Below are positions 34,875 through 46,190 of a stretch of DNA of 64,000 nucleotides, one piece after another. Positions within the stretch are counted from its first letter, which is position 1. Each line of letters opens with the position of its first letter. The DNA lies in NCBI GenBank assembly GCA_016647705.1, contig CM028335.1:8218818-8282817 (forward strand). The letters are read 5' to 3'. The translations under genes were made by a program, and so were the position numbers. The notes under the pieces are model-generated. The model had not been told where the DNA came from, did not search any database, and saw only the letters and a program-made list of their open reading frames with translations. Source of the DNA: Eucommia ulmoides. Its lineage: Eukaryota; Streptophyta; Magnoliopsida; Garryales; Eucommiaceae.

Positions 34875-36720
34875 ATGGCTTTGTTAGGGACCCTAAGCCT
34901 TTCAGATCTCCATCCGACGCCGACCTCATCATCGATCCCTGAATCCAATCTTAGAACCAGGATCATGATGATCATGACGGTGAGAATGTCCGACATGCCA
35001 CCTCTTCGAAACAGTAAAATAACGTTACGTTTGGTATGCTGGAACAGAATGGAATGAGTGTGGTATTGGAATGAATGTGATATTGGAATGGAATAACCAT
35101 TGCCATTCCTATGTTTGGTAATAAACGGGATTAAATATGGTATTGGAATAGTCATTACCATTCTTACGTTTGGTTACAAAATACATTAAACATGGTATTA
35201 AAATTATCGATAAAAACATAAATATGAAAACAAAATCTGAGAAAAATATCTGGGAGTAAAAACAAAAACAGAAATCTGGGAACAAAGCAAAAACAGAAAT
35301 ATAGGAACAAAACAAAAACAAAAATATGAGAACAAAAACAGAAATCTGGGAACAAAATAAAAACAGAAATATGGGAACAAAAACATAAATCGGGAAGAAA
35401 AACAGAAATATGAAAACAAAAACAGAAATCTGGGAACAAAAATAGAAATATGGGAACAAAAACAGAAATCTGGGAACAAAAACACAAATTTGGGAACAAA
35501 AAAAATAAATCGAAGACTAGGAACATATTTTTATTTTTATTCCCAAATTTCTATTTTTGTTTTGTTCCCCGATTTTTGTTTTTGTTCTCATATTTCTGTT
35601 GTTCTTCCCAATTTTTGTTTTTGTTCCCATATTTCTATTTTTGTTTTCGTTCCCATATTTCTATTTTTGTTTTGTTCCCAGATTTCTATTTTTGTTCTCA
35701 TATTTCTGTTTTTATTTTGTTCCCAGATTTCTGTTTTTGTTTTTGTTCCCAGATTTCTGTTCCCATATTTCTATTTCTGTTTTTGTTCTCATATTTCTGT
35801 TTTTGTTCCCGATTTCTATTTTTGTTCTCAGATTTCAATTTTTGTTTTTGTTCCCATATTTCTATTTTTGTTTTGTTCCCAGATTTCTGTTTTTGTTTTT
35901 GTTCCTAGATTTCGTTCTCATATTTTAGTTTTCGTTCCATGTTTTCTAGGAACAAAAATATAAAAGTAACACTACCATATTTTTATTTTTGTTCGTAGAA
36001 TTTTATTTTCTATTATGAAAAATACGGAAACATAAGTATAGGTTATTTTTATTACTTAATACTTCATTTCATTTGGCATTAGGTAATCCCGGGATTACTT
36101 AATACCTCATTTCATTTGGGATTGATTAAGTCCAAGAATTGTAGGATTAGTCATTACTTGGGAATGAGAATAAAAATCAATCTCACCAACTAAACATAGA
36201 AATGGAATTACCATTCCAATAGTCATTCAAATCACATCTTAAATCCGGCGTACCAAACGCCACCTAAGGGTTTTCGCAGTAGGTGGACAAATAACCATGT
36301 AAAAGAGGATCTAGAGATCTGATTATCAGAGTACGATAAAGAGGAGACTGACAATTGTCGTTGCTCCTCGTTGGCTACAAAATTGTTCTTATGTATAATC
36401 TCGGAATCAGATTGAAATTGAAAAATCTAAACCCCATTTTCAGAAGCTTAAATCAAGAGAACAATTCACCACGCTCTCTTCCGTCGGGTATGACTGACAA
36501 CGACGATGAGAAAGCGGAGCTTATGGGAGGAAAGTCGATATACATGGTTTCCGACGGCACCGGGTAGATGGTTGAGCACGCCGTGAATGCTGTGCTGGGT
36601 TAGTTCGATTATTGTTTGGTCAGATCTGGATCGTGATAGAAGAGAGGCGGCGACGCTTGATTTAATAAGGGCGGGGCAACACAGTGTCGAGGGTTCCTCC
36701 TCATGACTTCAATGGCATAT
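34875..36720 (+). pseudogene. PPDK regulatory protein-like fragment (exon 1), captured
   Basis: At 36516-36618 the frame reads GGKSIYMVSDGTG, stop, VEHAVNAVLG, stop, FDYCLV. This is the highly conserved start of the DUF299 kinase/phosphatase domain of pyruvate,phosphate dikinase regulatory protein, a chloroplast enzyme that switches PPDK by reversible phosphorylation. The stops replace Trp and Gln codons. An ATG at 34875 opens a Ser/Pro/Thr-rich start (MALLGTLSLSDLHPTPTSSS) that could be the transit peptide, interrupted by the MITE at 35023. The link between the two parts is inference. No P-loop or later exon was found. Confidence 0.68.
35023..36264. mobile_element. foldback MITE, 1242 bp, TSD taa
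   Basis: Ends cgttacgtttggta and taccaaacgccacc are imperfect inverted repeats flanked by taa (35020-35022, 36265-36267), fitting PIF/Harbinger-type MITEs. The arms consist of an ~18-24 bp minisatellite (gggaacaaaaacagaaatct) at 35240-35510 and its reverse complement at 35530-35930. Phe/Cys-rich reading frames on both strands are artefacts of the repeat. Confidence 0.85.
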
Positions 36721-39700
36721 GGCAAAAATTAAGGTTAGAGTTTTGAAATAGGTCTGTCCCTGAAGTTTGCTCTTAAAATTATGAAGGTTTTGACACTTTT
36801 TACCCATGAAATTTGACTATTATCTTAACTAGGCAATGTGATTTGTTTTTAAGTACAATGTGCTAGAAGAAGAGAGATGGGCATAAGAAAACATGGAAAC
36901 AGATAATTGGGAAGGAGTTGATTGCGTCAAATCTACTAAGGCTTGACGTCTCAGCTAGATAAGAATGAAAATTGAGTTTGCTTCATGGACTTTATGAAGA
37001 AATACTAGACAATCTTCAAAACTTAAGAACCTTTTCCCAATGACATCGAACCATATAGCACGGTTGTTTCCTAGAATATGCGAAACACTGCACAACCCTA
37101 TTTTTTTTTTTTTTTTTTTTAAGTAAACTTCTAAATATTGATGAGCTTGTTCTTCTGGAAAATTCATATATAGTAACCTCCGGCCAGACATTGCAAGCCC
37201 CACGCACAGGGCTTAGTAGGTGGGGCACATGCGGGTCTATCCGGGATCCGTTTTGGGTCCATTTTTTTCTTTGTACTCATTTTTCTACCCTATAATTTTT
37301 AGATAATTTATTTTATATTTTGAGGATGAAAAATAATTTTTAGTTAATTATTACTTATTTATGTGATTTAATTAGCTTAAAATTATTTTTTCATGTGTTT
37401 TTCTGTTGAAAATTTACCAAAAGTTACGTTAGTTCATGTGGAATAGGATTGCAGTACTAACTTTCCCAGATTAATTTTTTTTTTATGTGTACTCTCTTAA
37501 TTAGTTTTAAGTCACGTAAAACTAATTTAATAATTAGTTTAAAACCTTTTCTCTGCAATTATGGTGCTGCCGGCGTGCCAAAACAGCAGTTTCATCTATG
37601 AAAGCCTTATTTACTCTTTTTGGGGAAGGGGATTATTACATTATTGGCCCCTAATATTTAGGATTTATATCAAATTAGTCCCAAAATTTAAAACAATTCC
37701 AATTTGGTCCTTATGTTCGCAAAACTTCTGTCTAGTTTTGAAACCAATTGGATTTGTATTCCTATGTTCTAGACTATTATTATGATATTGGGTTGTGCTT
37801 TGTCCAAGAATTGATGTTTTCTGAAACTAATCCCCTTCCTTCAGTTTTTATGGTTTTGCAAGAACGTTTTTAATCGATTTTAAATTCACGTATCTCATAT
37901 TTACTTGTGATTGAAACTAAGTTTGTTGGATCACACCAAATAATTTGTTATATTCAGTCATCCTTATGGGGAAAAAAAAAAATGTCTTTCTGGCTGACCA
38001 ATAAGCCACATGGAAGTATCTACAATAGGGAGGGACATACCGGGTGCTTAATTTTTTGTGAAGTTAAATAGTGGAGTATCTTGCTTGAATAAATGACCTC
38101 TTATATTAAACTTACATGGACCAATTTTTATGATGTCATCATGGAAGAAGGAAAAAGAACATTAATATAATTGTCGAATCATTATTTCTGAACCATGTAA
38201 AGAAAACTTTGGTGGCATTTCCATTGCAGCAAACTAGAAAACCATGAAACTACTGTAGGGAAAAAATTAGGGAAATACTAAAATTTATTTTGGTTTTGCT
38301 TCAAAGTTTAGGCAAGTTTCAAAGCATTATTCTATGTTGTATAATCATAGTAACAGCTCTTTCATGATATACCGGACTTGTAAAACTTTAGTGCATATAT
38401 TTCCTATTAGTCAGCGTTGTCACTTACCTATAATATGATTTGAAATTCTAAGCTCTATATGCTAAATGAGAAACTAGTACCAAATTGTTGCCTTCTTAAA
38501 ACAAAACAGAGTAGTGCATATATTATTGGGTTGGATCTTTATCACGTTTGTTATTATTGTATAATTTCTGCTTCTGGCTTTTGGTTTATGAGATGTCCTT
38601 CTAATTTGTTTTGCGTAAAAATGCAATATATGTTGGCTATCTTTATTAAGATTTAGGGTTTTGACACTTTATACCCTGGAAGTTTGACTAGAATCTCACT
38701 TTGATCCAAGTTGTTTCAATTTAAACACATAAGGCGATCTTATTAACTTTATATGTTCTTTTCTGAAGTGCAATGAAATGAAACTAGTAATAATGATTAA
38801 TTACACAATTAACTCATAAAGTTTAGAGGTTGTGTAAATTTGGTTATTTTGATTATTCTCCATACGGTTGTTTTATTCATGTATTTGATGGTTAAGAATC
38901 CTAAAGTGATTTGACTGCTTATCTTTCCATTTGTGAAATTATAAGTAACATGATTGAGAGAATTATATCCTTATTTTGTTATGGTAACTTGATGAAAGCT
39001 GAATTGAATAGAGCACTGCTGAGAAGTGGTCGTAGATAATCAGATGCATTCAGGATTCTTAGTGGGTTAAGTATCATGTTAATAACCAATTTGGTTATTA
39101 CTACACCTTGCATCCACAAAAATGAGATCCTTTATTTTCCGAATTTGAGGCAATATATTTGTGTTTTGGAATGGAAGTACCGAGTTGTTTTTGTACAATT
39201 TCGCATAGGCTTCTTGTATTGTCTAATCTTTAAAGTATTTAATGAGCTATACATATATTCTGATAGCCCTGTTAGGCCATTACTTATTTATTAATTAAGA
39301 AGCCTAGTAGAATTAATAATATGGATAAATTATTCATGAACATATGAGAATGACTTGAATTGAAAACACTATTACCTGGATTATAATATCTTGGTAAGGA
39401 TCCAGATTTGGGCTCATTATATAAATATTGATTTTGGGTTTGAGCCTATGAAATATCTTAGCCAACTGGATTTTCTTAATTACAACTTTCGACCTTTGAG
39501 GTTTATAGATAATGATCAAATGTTGGCATTGGTTTCTTACTACTGCGCTTACGATCCATGTCGATATGGTTATAAGTATTTGTGAGTATGAAATGTCTTA
39601 TATTTGTTGAGATTAACATATAGACTATCATAATCCAATATTAAGATAATGTTGGATTAGATAAGTTTATTAAGATGCTAATTATAGACTACCATTTCTT

Positions 39701-39804
39701 TAAACAAATGTGTAGCCACACAAATATAAAATTTTCTGTTATTAACCAGAGAGTTTTATTTTCAAAATTAAATTTTTTCAATTAATGTAGCTCAAGTGAG
39801 AGAG
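36721..39804. other. interior of gene-carrying element, no recognised exon
   Basis: AT-rich sequence with long T runs (37106-37122) and two similar intron-like segments (ggttttgacactttttaccc near 36785 and 38658). No further exon of the captured gene was recognised. Open frames at 36955-37203 (minus) and 39391-39585 (plus) show no known motif. The purine run at 39791-39804 is the PPT. Confidence 0.5.
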
Positions 39805-40270
39805 TGTTGGAATTTTATTTTATTTTTGGAGAACATTAATTGAATAAATTGTTTTACAAAAACAAGTTAATAGATGGTCTATTATATAACTAGCCCAAAT
39901 AATCAGTGATCATATATTGATTTTTGTTATGCCATATTTTATGTAGAAACTCAGTTAAGTGACAAATGTAGATATTGGGTTTCGTTGAAACCCGTTATGG
40001 GAAAGCCCAACGAGAAACCCTAATATAAATAACTAGGTTTTTCCCTAGTCTAGATTGAGGGTTTCTTCACATTGAGAGCCGCCACTACGAAATCTAGATC
40101 ATAGGGAGGAAGACTTAGTTAGTAATCTTCTGCGACAAATTCAATTTCCTGCGATGGCCCAAACAGGTATGTATTCGATTACAGTTTTTTATTGTTGTGT
40201 CCTAATATTCATGCATGCTTCAGTTTATTGTTTAATTCTGTTTTATTATGATTATGAGATATAATCAACA
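39805..40270 (+). repeat. 3' LTR of gene-carrying element
   Basis: 466 bp, TGTTGG to CAACA, followed by TSD gtaac. Visible differences from the 5' LTR are scattered substitutions and short indels, so the insertion is not recent. Confidence 0.92.
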
Positions 40271-40275
40271 GTAAC

Positions 40276-41620
40276 TAGTCATTCATAAATTCAGGAACTT
40301 GATAATTGTTATAGAGCAAATTTGATCAAATCTTTACAAACAATTATAATTTAACTTGACAAAAATATTGGTTTATTTGATAGTTTTGGATCTTTAACGA
40401 GAGGCCCAGAGTAGATGGCACTAAATATTAAATAGAGGGTATATACTCCCCTTGATTTGAGATAATATTAAATAGATCACCTATATTTCTCAAAAAATCA
40501 TATACTTCCTTCAACATTGTCCATTAAAAAAGTGTTAGCAAGCTAGTGATGTCATCGAAAAATATATATGAAATTCCAAAACTAACCACGTAGTATTTAG
40601 TATGTAGTTTTTAAAACAAAATTCAATATTCTCTTTCTATATTTTTTTTTGGTAAGCAATTTTTTAATAGTAAGGAGATGGGTCTCCCTTACTACCTACA
40701 AAAAAATTGACATGGAGCCCGCGACACTTCGCAACGCCTTGCAAATCAAAGTACAACTCATTGCCAACACAAGATTGGAACCAACCTTAAGAAAATACAT
40801 CTTTGAGATAGACAATCTCTCAATGATACCCAAAGACTCGGTTCCGATACCACCTAGCCAACAACTTTATAGACATTAGGAATATAGTGACTCTAAGAAA
40901 ATTGCAGCCTTCCGTCCTGAAACGAAACCTAGTTTTCGACCTGAAATCAATTCAATACACCAGAGGATTTTCGCTAATATAAGTCTTTTGCTTAGCCCAT
41001 TGGGTTCCGACTTCTCATTCCCTGCATCATTTGGAAATTTGTCGTTGTTCACTAGTTATCAACAAACAACCCCACTTATAACACACCTTACTGTGAATTG
41101 TCCCATGACTGTCTTCCAGCTCAACTTTCTTTCCCTCAGTTTAGGTTCCTGTAAAATGATATACTATGAGTAGGCCTGTTGGCATCACACCTCTGGTGTG
41201 AGAATCAGTTGTGGGTTTTTTAATAGATTTAGTAGAGTGATAGCTTGGAAAAAATGTGCATACCTGGTTAGACCCAATTGTCGGTATTTATAGGTGTGGG
41301 GGACTTATTCAAAAAGTCTTACTATGATCCCGGCTAGTCGCCAATGTCATAGCGTTGTTGGCAGTATATTGGAGAAAAGAGCCAGTATTGAGCATGGCTC
41401 TTTCCTAAATGAGAGGTGTTGGCTGTAACCGTCTTAATGGTCGTGTCGTGCCTTGGGGTCATGGAGTCAATCTAATTTAGTTATGACAACTATCATGATG
41501 TCAAAGGGTGATGCGCGGTCACTCAGTGCTTTCCTCCGCGGGGCAGATGATGTCTTGACTGTTCCCGATTGGTACTCCTATCGGAGCTATTGAACCTCCC
41601 CTATTTGGGTTGTTGTTGTA
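40276..41620. other. intergenic stretch without recognised gene
   Basis: No known protein or boundary recognised. 41280-41310 holds a tatttata motif. The right end is continuous with 47682 once element C is removed. Confidence 0.4.
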
Positions 41621-41625
41621 GCTAG
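41621..41625. repeat. TSD gctag, left copy
   Basis: gctag before the LTR start is repeated at 47677-47681 after the 3' LTR. Confidence 0.92.
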
Positions 41626-43112
41626 TAATAGGTGTAAAATACCTATCTACTTCTAAATCGAATTTTTTAGTTTTCAAGTGTTTTATTTATATTTAATTGT
41701 TTTTTAGTTTGTTTTTATATAATTCAGGTGTAGGGACGCAAACAAGAGGCAAACGAGTAAAAACGGTGGAAAAAGGGTAAAAATATGCAAAGCCGGTGCA
41801 GGTACTATAACTTCAATCCTATTCTTGACTATGATGAAATCTTATTTTGGAACAACTCAAAACGTGGAAGTTGTAGATCTCTCTCTCTAAGCTTTCCATA
41901 GGTTTTTGAATCATCTCAATCGGAGCTCGGACGAAGAAGTTACAGCCAAAACAAGAAAGTGTGTCACGGCCAAGACGGAAATAACTTCGCCTACGCAAAG
42001 TAGCGGCAAAAAGTTAACCGACTTAACTTTGCCTAGGCGGAAATTCCTTCGCCTAGGCGAAAATTCGGTAGCACAAAGATATTTTCTGAGATATTTTGAA
42101 CCCTTGTACCTATTTATATCATTTCTCCCACTTCCCTTAGGATGCTTGGATATTTTGAGACCCCCTTTCACCATAGATAGGATTAGATAATTTAGGAGTA
42201 AATTAGATTAGTTTTAAGAAGTGTTCTTGGCCAAATCTTGAAGAGCTAAAAGAGGAAGATCATCAATGGAGAAGAGGAAGCTCGAGAGGATCGTTCTTTT
42301 GCGAAAGTGGACTACTCCACTTTGAGATTTGATTTTTCTTTCCTTGTTTCCATCTTTGTACTTAATGTTTATTATTGATGATGATTATCTCCTCTTGATT
42401 TAATATTGTAATAGCTAAGATCATGTTAGTTTAGTTAGATATTAGTTAGATTAGATATAATTCATGTAAATATCTCTTTAGTTGAATATAAGTTATTTTG
42501 ATGGTTTGTTATCCGATTCCAATTGTGTTTACCGTTATTTCATGTTTATTATGCTTATTACGATAAACCGAGAATACAATTTTTGACACTCGGGAGAGGT
42601 AACCTGGGATTCAGACTAGGGATAAACACAACGCGATGATCCAATAACCTGAGATAGAATTGGATTGTGTGCAATCCATGAGGTTGGATCAAGACTCATG
42701 TGGCTATGCGTTCGAAAAGGCATTCGAGGAGAACTTTGGCATCAACGCGAAATCATGTATTCGCTCGCTTTTCATTCAGGAGAGGGAATGAGTGAGTTAT
42801 AGATACTGAGATTGTTGGATATGATAATAACCATTATTGATAACTAAACTAAGCCAAATAGGTACTAAGTGAATGAAATCGATCCCTAGTTAATTAGTGT
42901 AATTATAATTAATCCTTAGGGGTAGTTTTATTTAGTTTAATTTAAATATTAAATTGAATCGTCAGGATAATATGAGACTACGTAAATTGCGGTACTCAAT
43001 TATTCACACTTTCCCTGTATACATGATACCCGATCTTAATCAATCCACTATATTAAAACTTTGACCTCGTATATTTGCGAGAGTAAGTAGCGACCTATTT
43101 CACGCGCTACCA
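41626..43112 (+). repeat. element C 5' LTR, 1487 bp
   Basis: TAATAGG (from TGATAGG) to CTACCA. TATA-like tatttatatc at 42111-42120. CCTAGG-type boxes at 41988-42062. Confidence 0.93.
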
Positions 43113-43118
43113 AGTTTT

Positions 43119-43136
43119 TGGCACCGTTGCCGGGGA
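43119..43136 (+). promoter_or_regulatory. primer-binding site, tRNA-Asp type
   Basis: tggcaccgttgccgggga, one mismatch (G to A) to the complement of the plant tRNA-Asp 3' end. Confidence 0.92.
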
Positions 43137-43251
43137 ATTGTGTGAATTTTAAGTTGATATTGCGATTAAGTGGTCGAATGTTAATCCTGACATTTATTTT
43201 GCTTTATTTTTAATTTTTAATTTTGTTTCATTGTGTTAGTGTGATTAAACT

Positions 43252-43434
43252 ATGCGAGAAACGATGAAGAAGATTGGAATTCTTAATTCTCAATCCCTAA
43301 ATCGAGCTTATATTGAAAATGATAAGGACATAGAGGAGAACTTGACTTCAAGCCATGATCTTGATCTAACTAAGCATTTGAGCCCAAATACCTTGTCTAT
43401 GGGGAATTTTGGCGAAAAATGCTTAGCCACATGA
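43252..43434 (+). pseudogene. gag-pol deletion fusion of element C
   Basis: A 60-codon frame starts like Athila gag (IGILNSQSLNRAYIEN, compare 5551-5590) and ends LSPNTLSMGNFGEK, matching ITKSLSMGDFGKN at 14619-14658 of B1. It is therefore a junction across gag, with no catalytic domain left. Confidence 0.65.
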
Positions 43435-43694
43435 AAGTCTAGCTAGGGACAGTAACTCAAGCGCAATTTTTTTTTTGAAATGAAACTCAGGGTATCAAGT
43501 TACCCGATTTTTCTACTATTTATTTTATTATTTATTCTTTTTGGAAGCCGGCATGGCTTCGGAACGTGTTCGGAAGTGAATTTAGGAGTTTGGATATTTA
43601 GGGTTGTGTTTTGTGCTAAAAATCGTTTGAGGAACAAAGTGGAAGTAAGTGGCGTAGAGAAAAGTTGAGAAAACATGAAGAAATCCAGCCAAAA

Positions 43695-43945
43695 TTTACA
43701 CTGGCGTAACTTCGCCTAGGCAGAAATAGTGCAGTTGGCTGAGTTTTTACACTGGCATAAATTCGCCTAGGCGGAAAAACCATTGCCTAGGCTGATTAAT
43801 GTCAAAACCCAATGTTTTTTACACTGGCATAACTTCGCCTAGGCGTAGAAACCACCACCTAGGCAAACAAACGTCAGAAAGGTCTTTAAACAAAAAGGCG
43901 CTGCTTCGCCTAGGCGAAAAAACCACCGCCTAGGCGAATTAGCAT
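43695..43945. promoter_or_regulatory. internal CCTAGG box array of element C
   Basis: About seven TTCGCCTAGGCGGAAA-like boxes, several preceded by acactggc. They follow the pol-end block, exactly where B1 has its CTGCAG array. The LTR of this element uses the same box. Inferred internal promoter region. Confidence 0.6.
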
Positions 43946-44273
43946 CAGACAGTTTTTAAAAAGAGAACCCTTCCCCTTCGCAAAACGTCCTTTCAACCCT
44001 CCAAATTTCGAAAACCTCTCAACCAAACCGTTCCAATAGCTTTTAATCATCCTTCTATATTACAAAATTTGTGATTTCCACCCCAAATCATCTACCACAA
44101 ATCAATTTTCAACCCCATTTTCGTGATTTTCTTTATCACTTTGGGATTTTGGTTTGATTTCTGGTGATAACTTAGTTTCTATGGATTGTTAAATTTTGTG
44201 AAACAAAATTGCATGCTACATTGTTCATATTTTGTTGAAACGTTGTGATTAGTGTGTGCGCCAAATCAAATAC

Positions 44274-44384
44274 ACAGGTTCATATGCGACCGCTTCGGCA
44301 TTACCGCCGTACTTTTTGCAACCTCCATAATTTTCATTCCGACGTGATAGTGATGGAGATGAATTTCCTCCCAGTGAACAGTAG
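44274..44384 (+). pseudogene. tail of the extra ORF in element C
   Basis: Reads ALPPYFLQPP, stop, FSFRRDSDGDEFPPSEQ, stop. It matches the PPHLLQPPHNPFYRNSGGDD tail of the B1 extra ORF at 19685-19766. The domain itself is deleted. Confidence 0.65.
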
Positions 44385-46190
44385 GGGGTGAGACTTCTAC
44401 GTCTTATTCCCTAGGTATGTGTTTATACCCAATTTTTTCAACAAAAAAAAAAATGCTATATGTTATTGGGTTCACTGATTTATAGTTAAACACTGCCATG
44501 TTCAGGCCTAGATGAGATGGAATGGATGTTAGTATAGTGGATGTTCATCCATTTTGATTTTTTTTTTTTTTTTGTAGAAAAAGATGAACAATTATTTTTT
44601 GATCAAAATGCAATTTTTTTTTTTTTTTTTTTTTTATGTATAGAAGGATATTTATATATGTTAATTTTATGTTTTAATGTATGTTTAGCTTTTAATTTCT
44701 AGTTTAGTTTAGTTTAATTTTTATTTTTGCATGTGTAGTTTTTAGATTAGTATGTATGTTAGTATTAGATTTAGTTTAGAATAGTGTATGTATGAAGTTG
44801 TATTTGCATATTTAGCTGTTGAGTTCATTTGGGCCAAGTCCCGATGATGAGAATTATCCCCTAATTGTATATTGAAGTCGGGGGTAATGCCTTTCATGCA
44901 TGTTTTGTGTGCTTAACATGTCGATTGGGTAAAAATTATCTCAATCCTAAAACCGCACAACATTCGGACTCAATGTATACTAATCTGAGCAATTAGACGC
45001 TGATTATTCAATATGAAGTTCATGACAAAAATGAGGAATCTAGAACTTGATTTGGGAGAAACTTGAGACGAAATCTTAGGTAAGGTAATTCCGGAGATGT
45101 GATTTAGGCTGTCATTTTTTCGCTTAAACTGTTGTTGCTAACCTGAAAAATTTCATCCCTTATTTCCCCTATCGAAGCCGATAACGTAATCAATTCTGAA
45201 AACATTCAAATACTCTTTTCATTTAAATTTTTCCTAACCCAATGTCGCTAAGCCTAATTTTCAAATTGAGTGAAATCAAGTGAGCGGTCAGGTTTCGGAT
45301 GAATTTTTATTGACTCGGTATTAGTATATTCACTTGTCACTTTAGTATTTCTTTTCACACGCTCCTAAAATAAGTTTGGAGGTGTGTTTCTACCATTTCT
45401 TTTTGCATATTCCTAAAATTTTATAAATTCAAATAAGTTTGGGAGTGTGTTTCTCTAACTTCTTTTTGCACGCTCTTAAAACTGTAATAATTCGAATTAA
45501 TTTAGGAATGTGTTATAAAAAAAAAAAAAAAAAAAAAAAAGAAAAGAAAAAAAACTATGTGAATATAGTTTTCATTTTCTTTTCTTTCGACAAGTGAATA
45601 CAAGGATCTTTAATTCTCATTCAAAGTTGTACTTTAAATGTGTGGGGTTATGAGAGAGGATAGCGACAAACGATTTTACCTCGGGTATCGATCAATTAAA
45701 CTGATTTGCCATTTTTTATTCCTATGATACCCTTGGTCATTCTCCAAAGCCAAACCAAACCCTATTGATCTCTGTGAATATCCGAACCTATATTAGTGGA
45801 TAGTCGAGCCCAATCAAGCGTATGGTTTTCCTGAATCATTAAACGGTATATGTTATGAACTTAACAATTGAATAATCCAATCCGGTATATGCATAGTTAT
45901 ACATTTGAGTTCTCACCTACACACTTCAAATGGATCTAGAATGGTTTTTATTGATATTGATTGTTAAAATTCTAGAACACCACTTGGTGTGGGTTATTTC
46001 CCGAACTTGATCAGATTTAGGGATATTGAGGAAGGAACAAATTGGTCATTTTGATTGAACTTTATATTTACATGTATTTACTTCTTTTGTATTTAAGTTT
46101 TTCATTTTTAGTTAGTTAGTTCATTAGTTAGTTTAGTTTAGTGTTAATGTTTTGTTCGAGGACTAGCAAAATTTCAAGTTTGGGGGTATT
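44385..46190 (+). mobile_element. element C 3' non-coding region and PPT
   Basis: Collinear with 19767-21457. Contains T runs at 44562-44575 and 44613-44633 and an A run at 45518-45540. Ends in the polypurine tract. Confidence 0.82.

Larger units (their letters stand above)
34131..40275 (+). mobile_element. non-autonomous copia-type LTR element carrying a gene fragment
   Basis: TSD gtaac (34131-34135 and 40271-40275), LTRs of 462 and 466 bp with TGTTGG...CAACA termini, a degenerate tRNA-Met type PBS and a short purine tract define an LTR element of about 6.1 kb. No gag, RT or integrase motif is visible in its 5.2 kb interior. The interior holds a fragment resembling PPDK regulatory protein and a nested MITE. 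It probably depended on another element for movement. Confidence 0.87.

Noticed and set aside
35109-35963. Phe/Cys-rich proteins on both strands
   Set aside because: They are translations of the inverted minisatellite arms of the MITE; the same peptide appears on both strands and in three frames.
36955-37203. Minus-strand 82-codon frame as a second captured gene
   Set aside because: No recognised motif, contains a poly-Lys run from a T tract, and no homologue comes to mind.
39391-39585. 64-codon frame near the 3' LTR as a captured exon
   Set aside because: Looks protein-like but matches no known family motif; too short to support.
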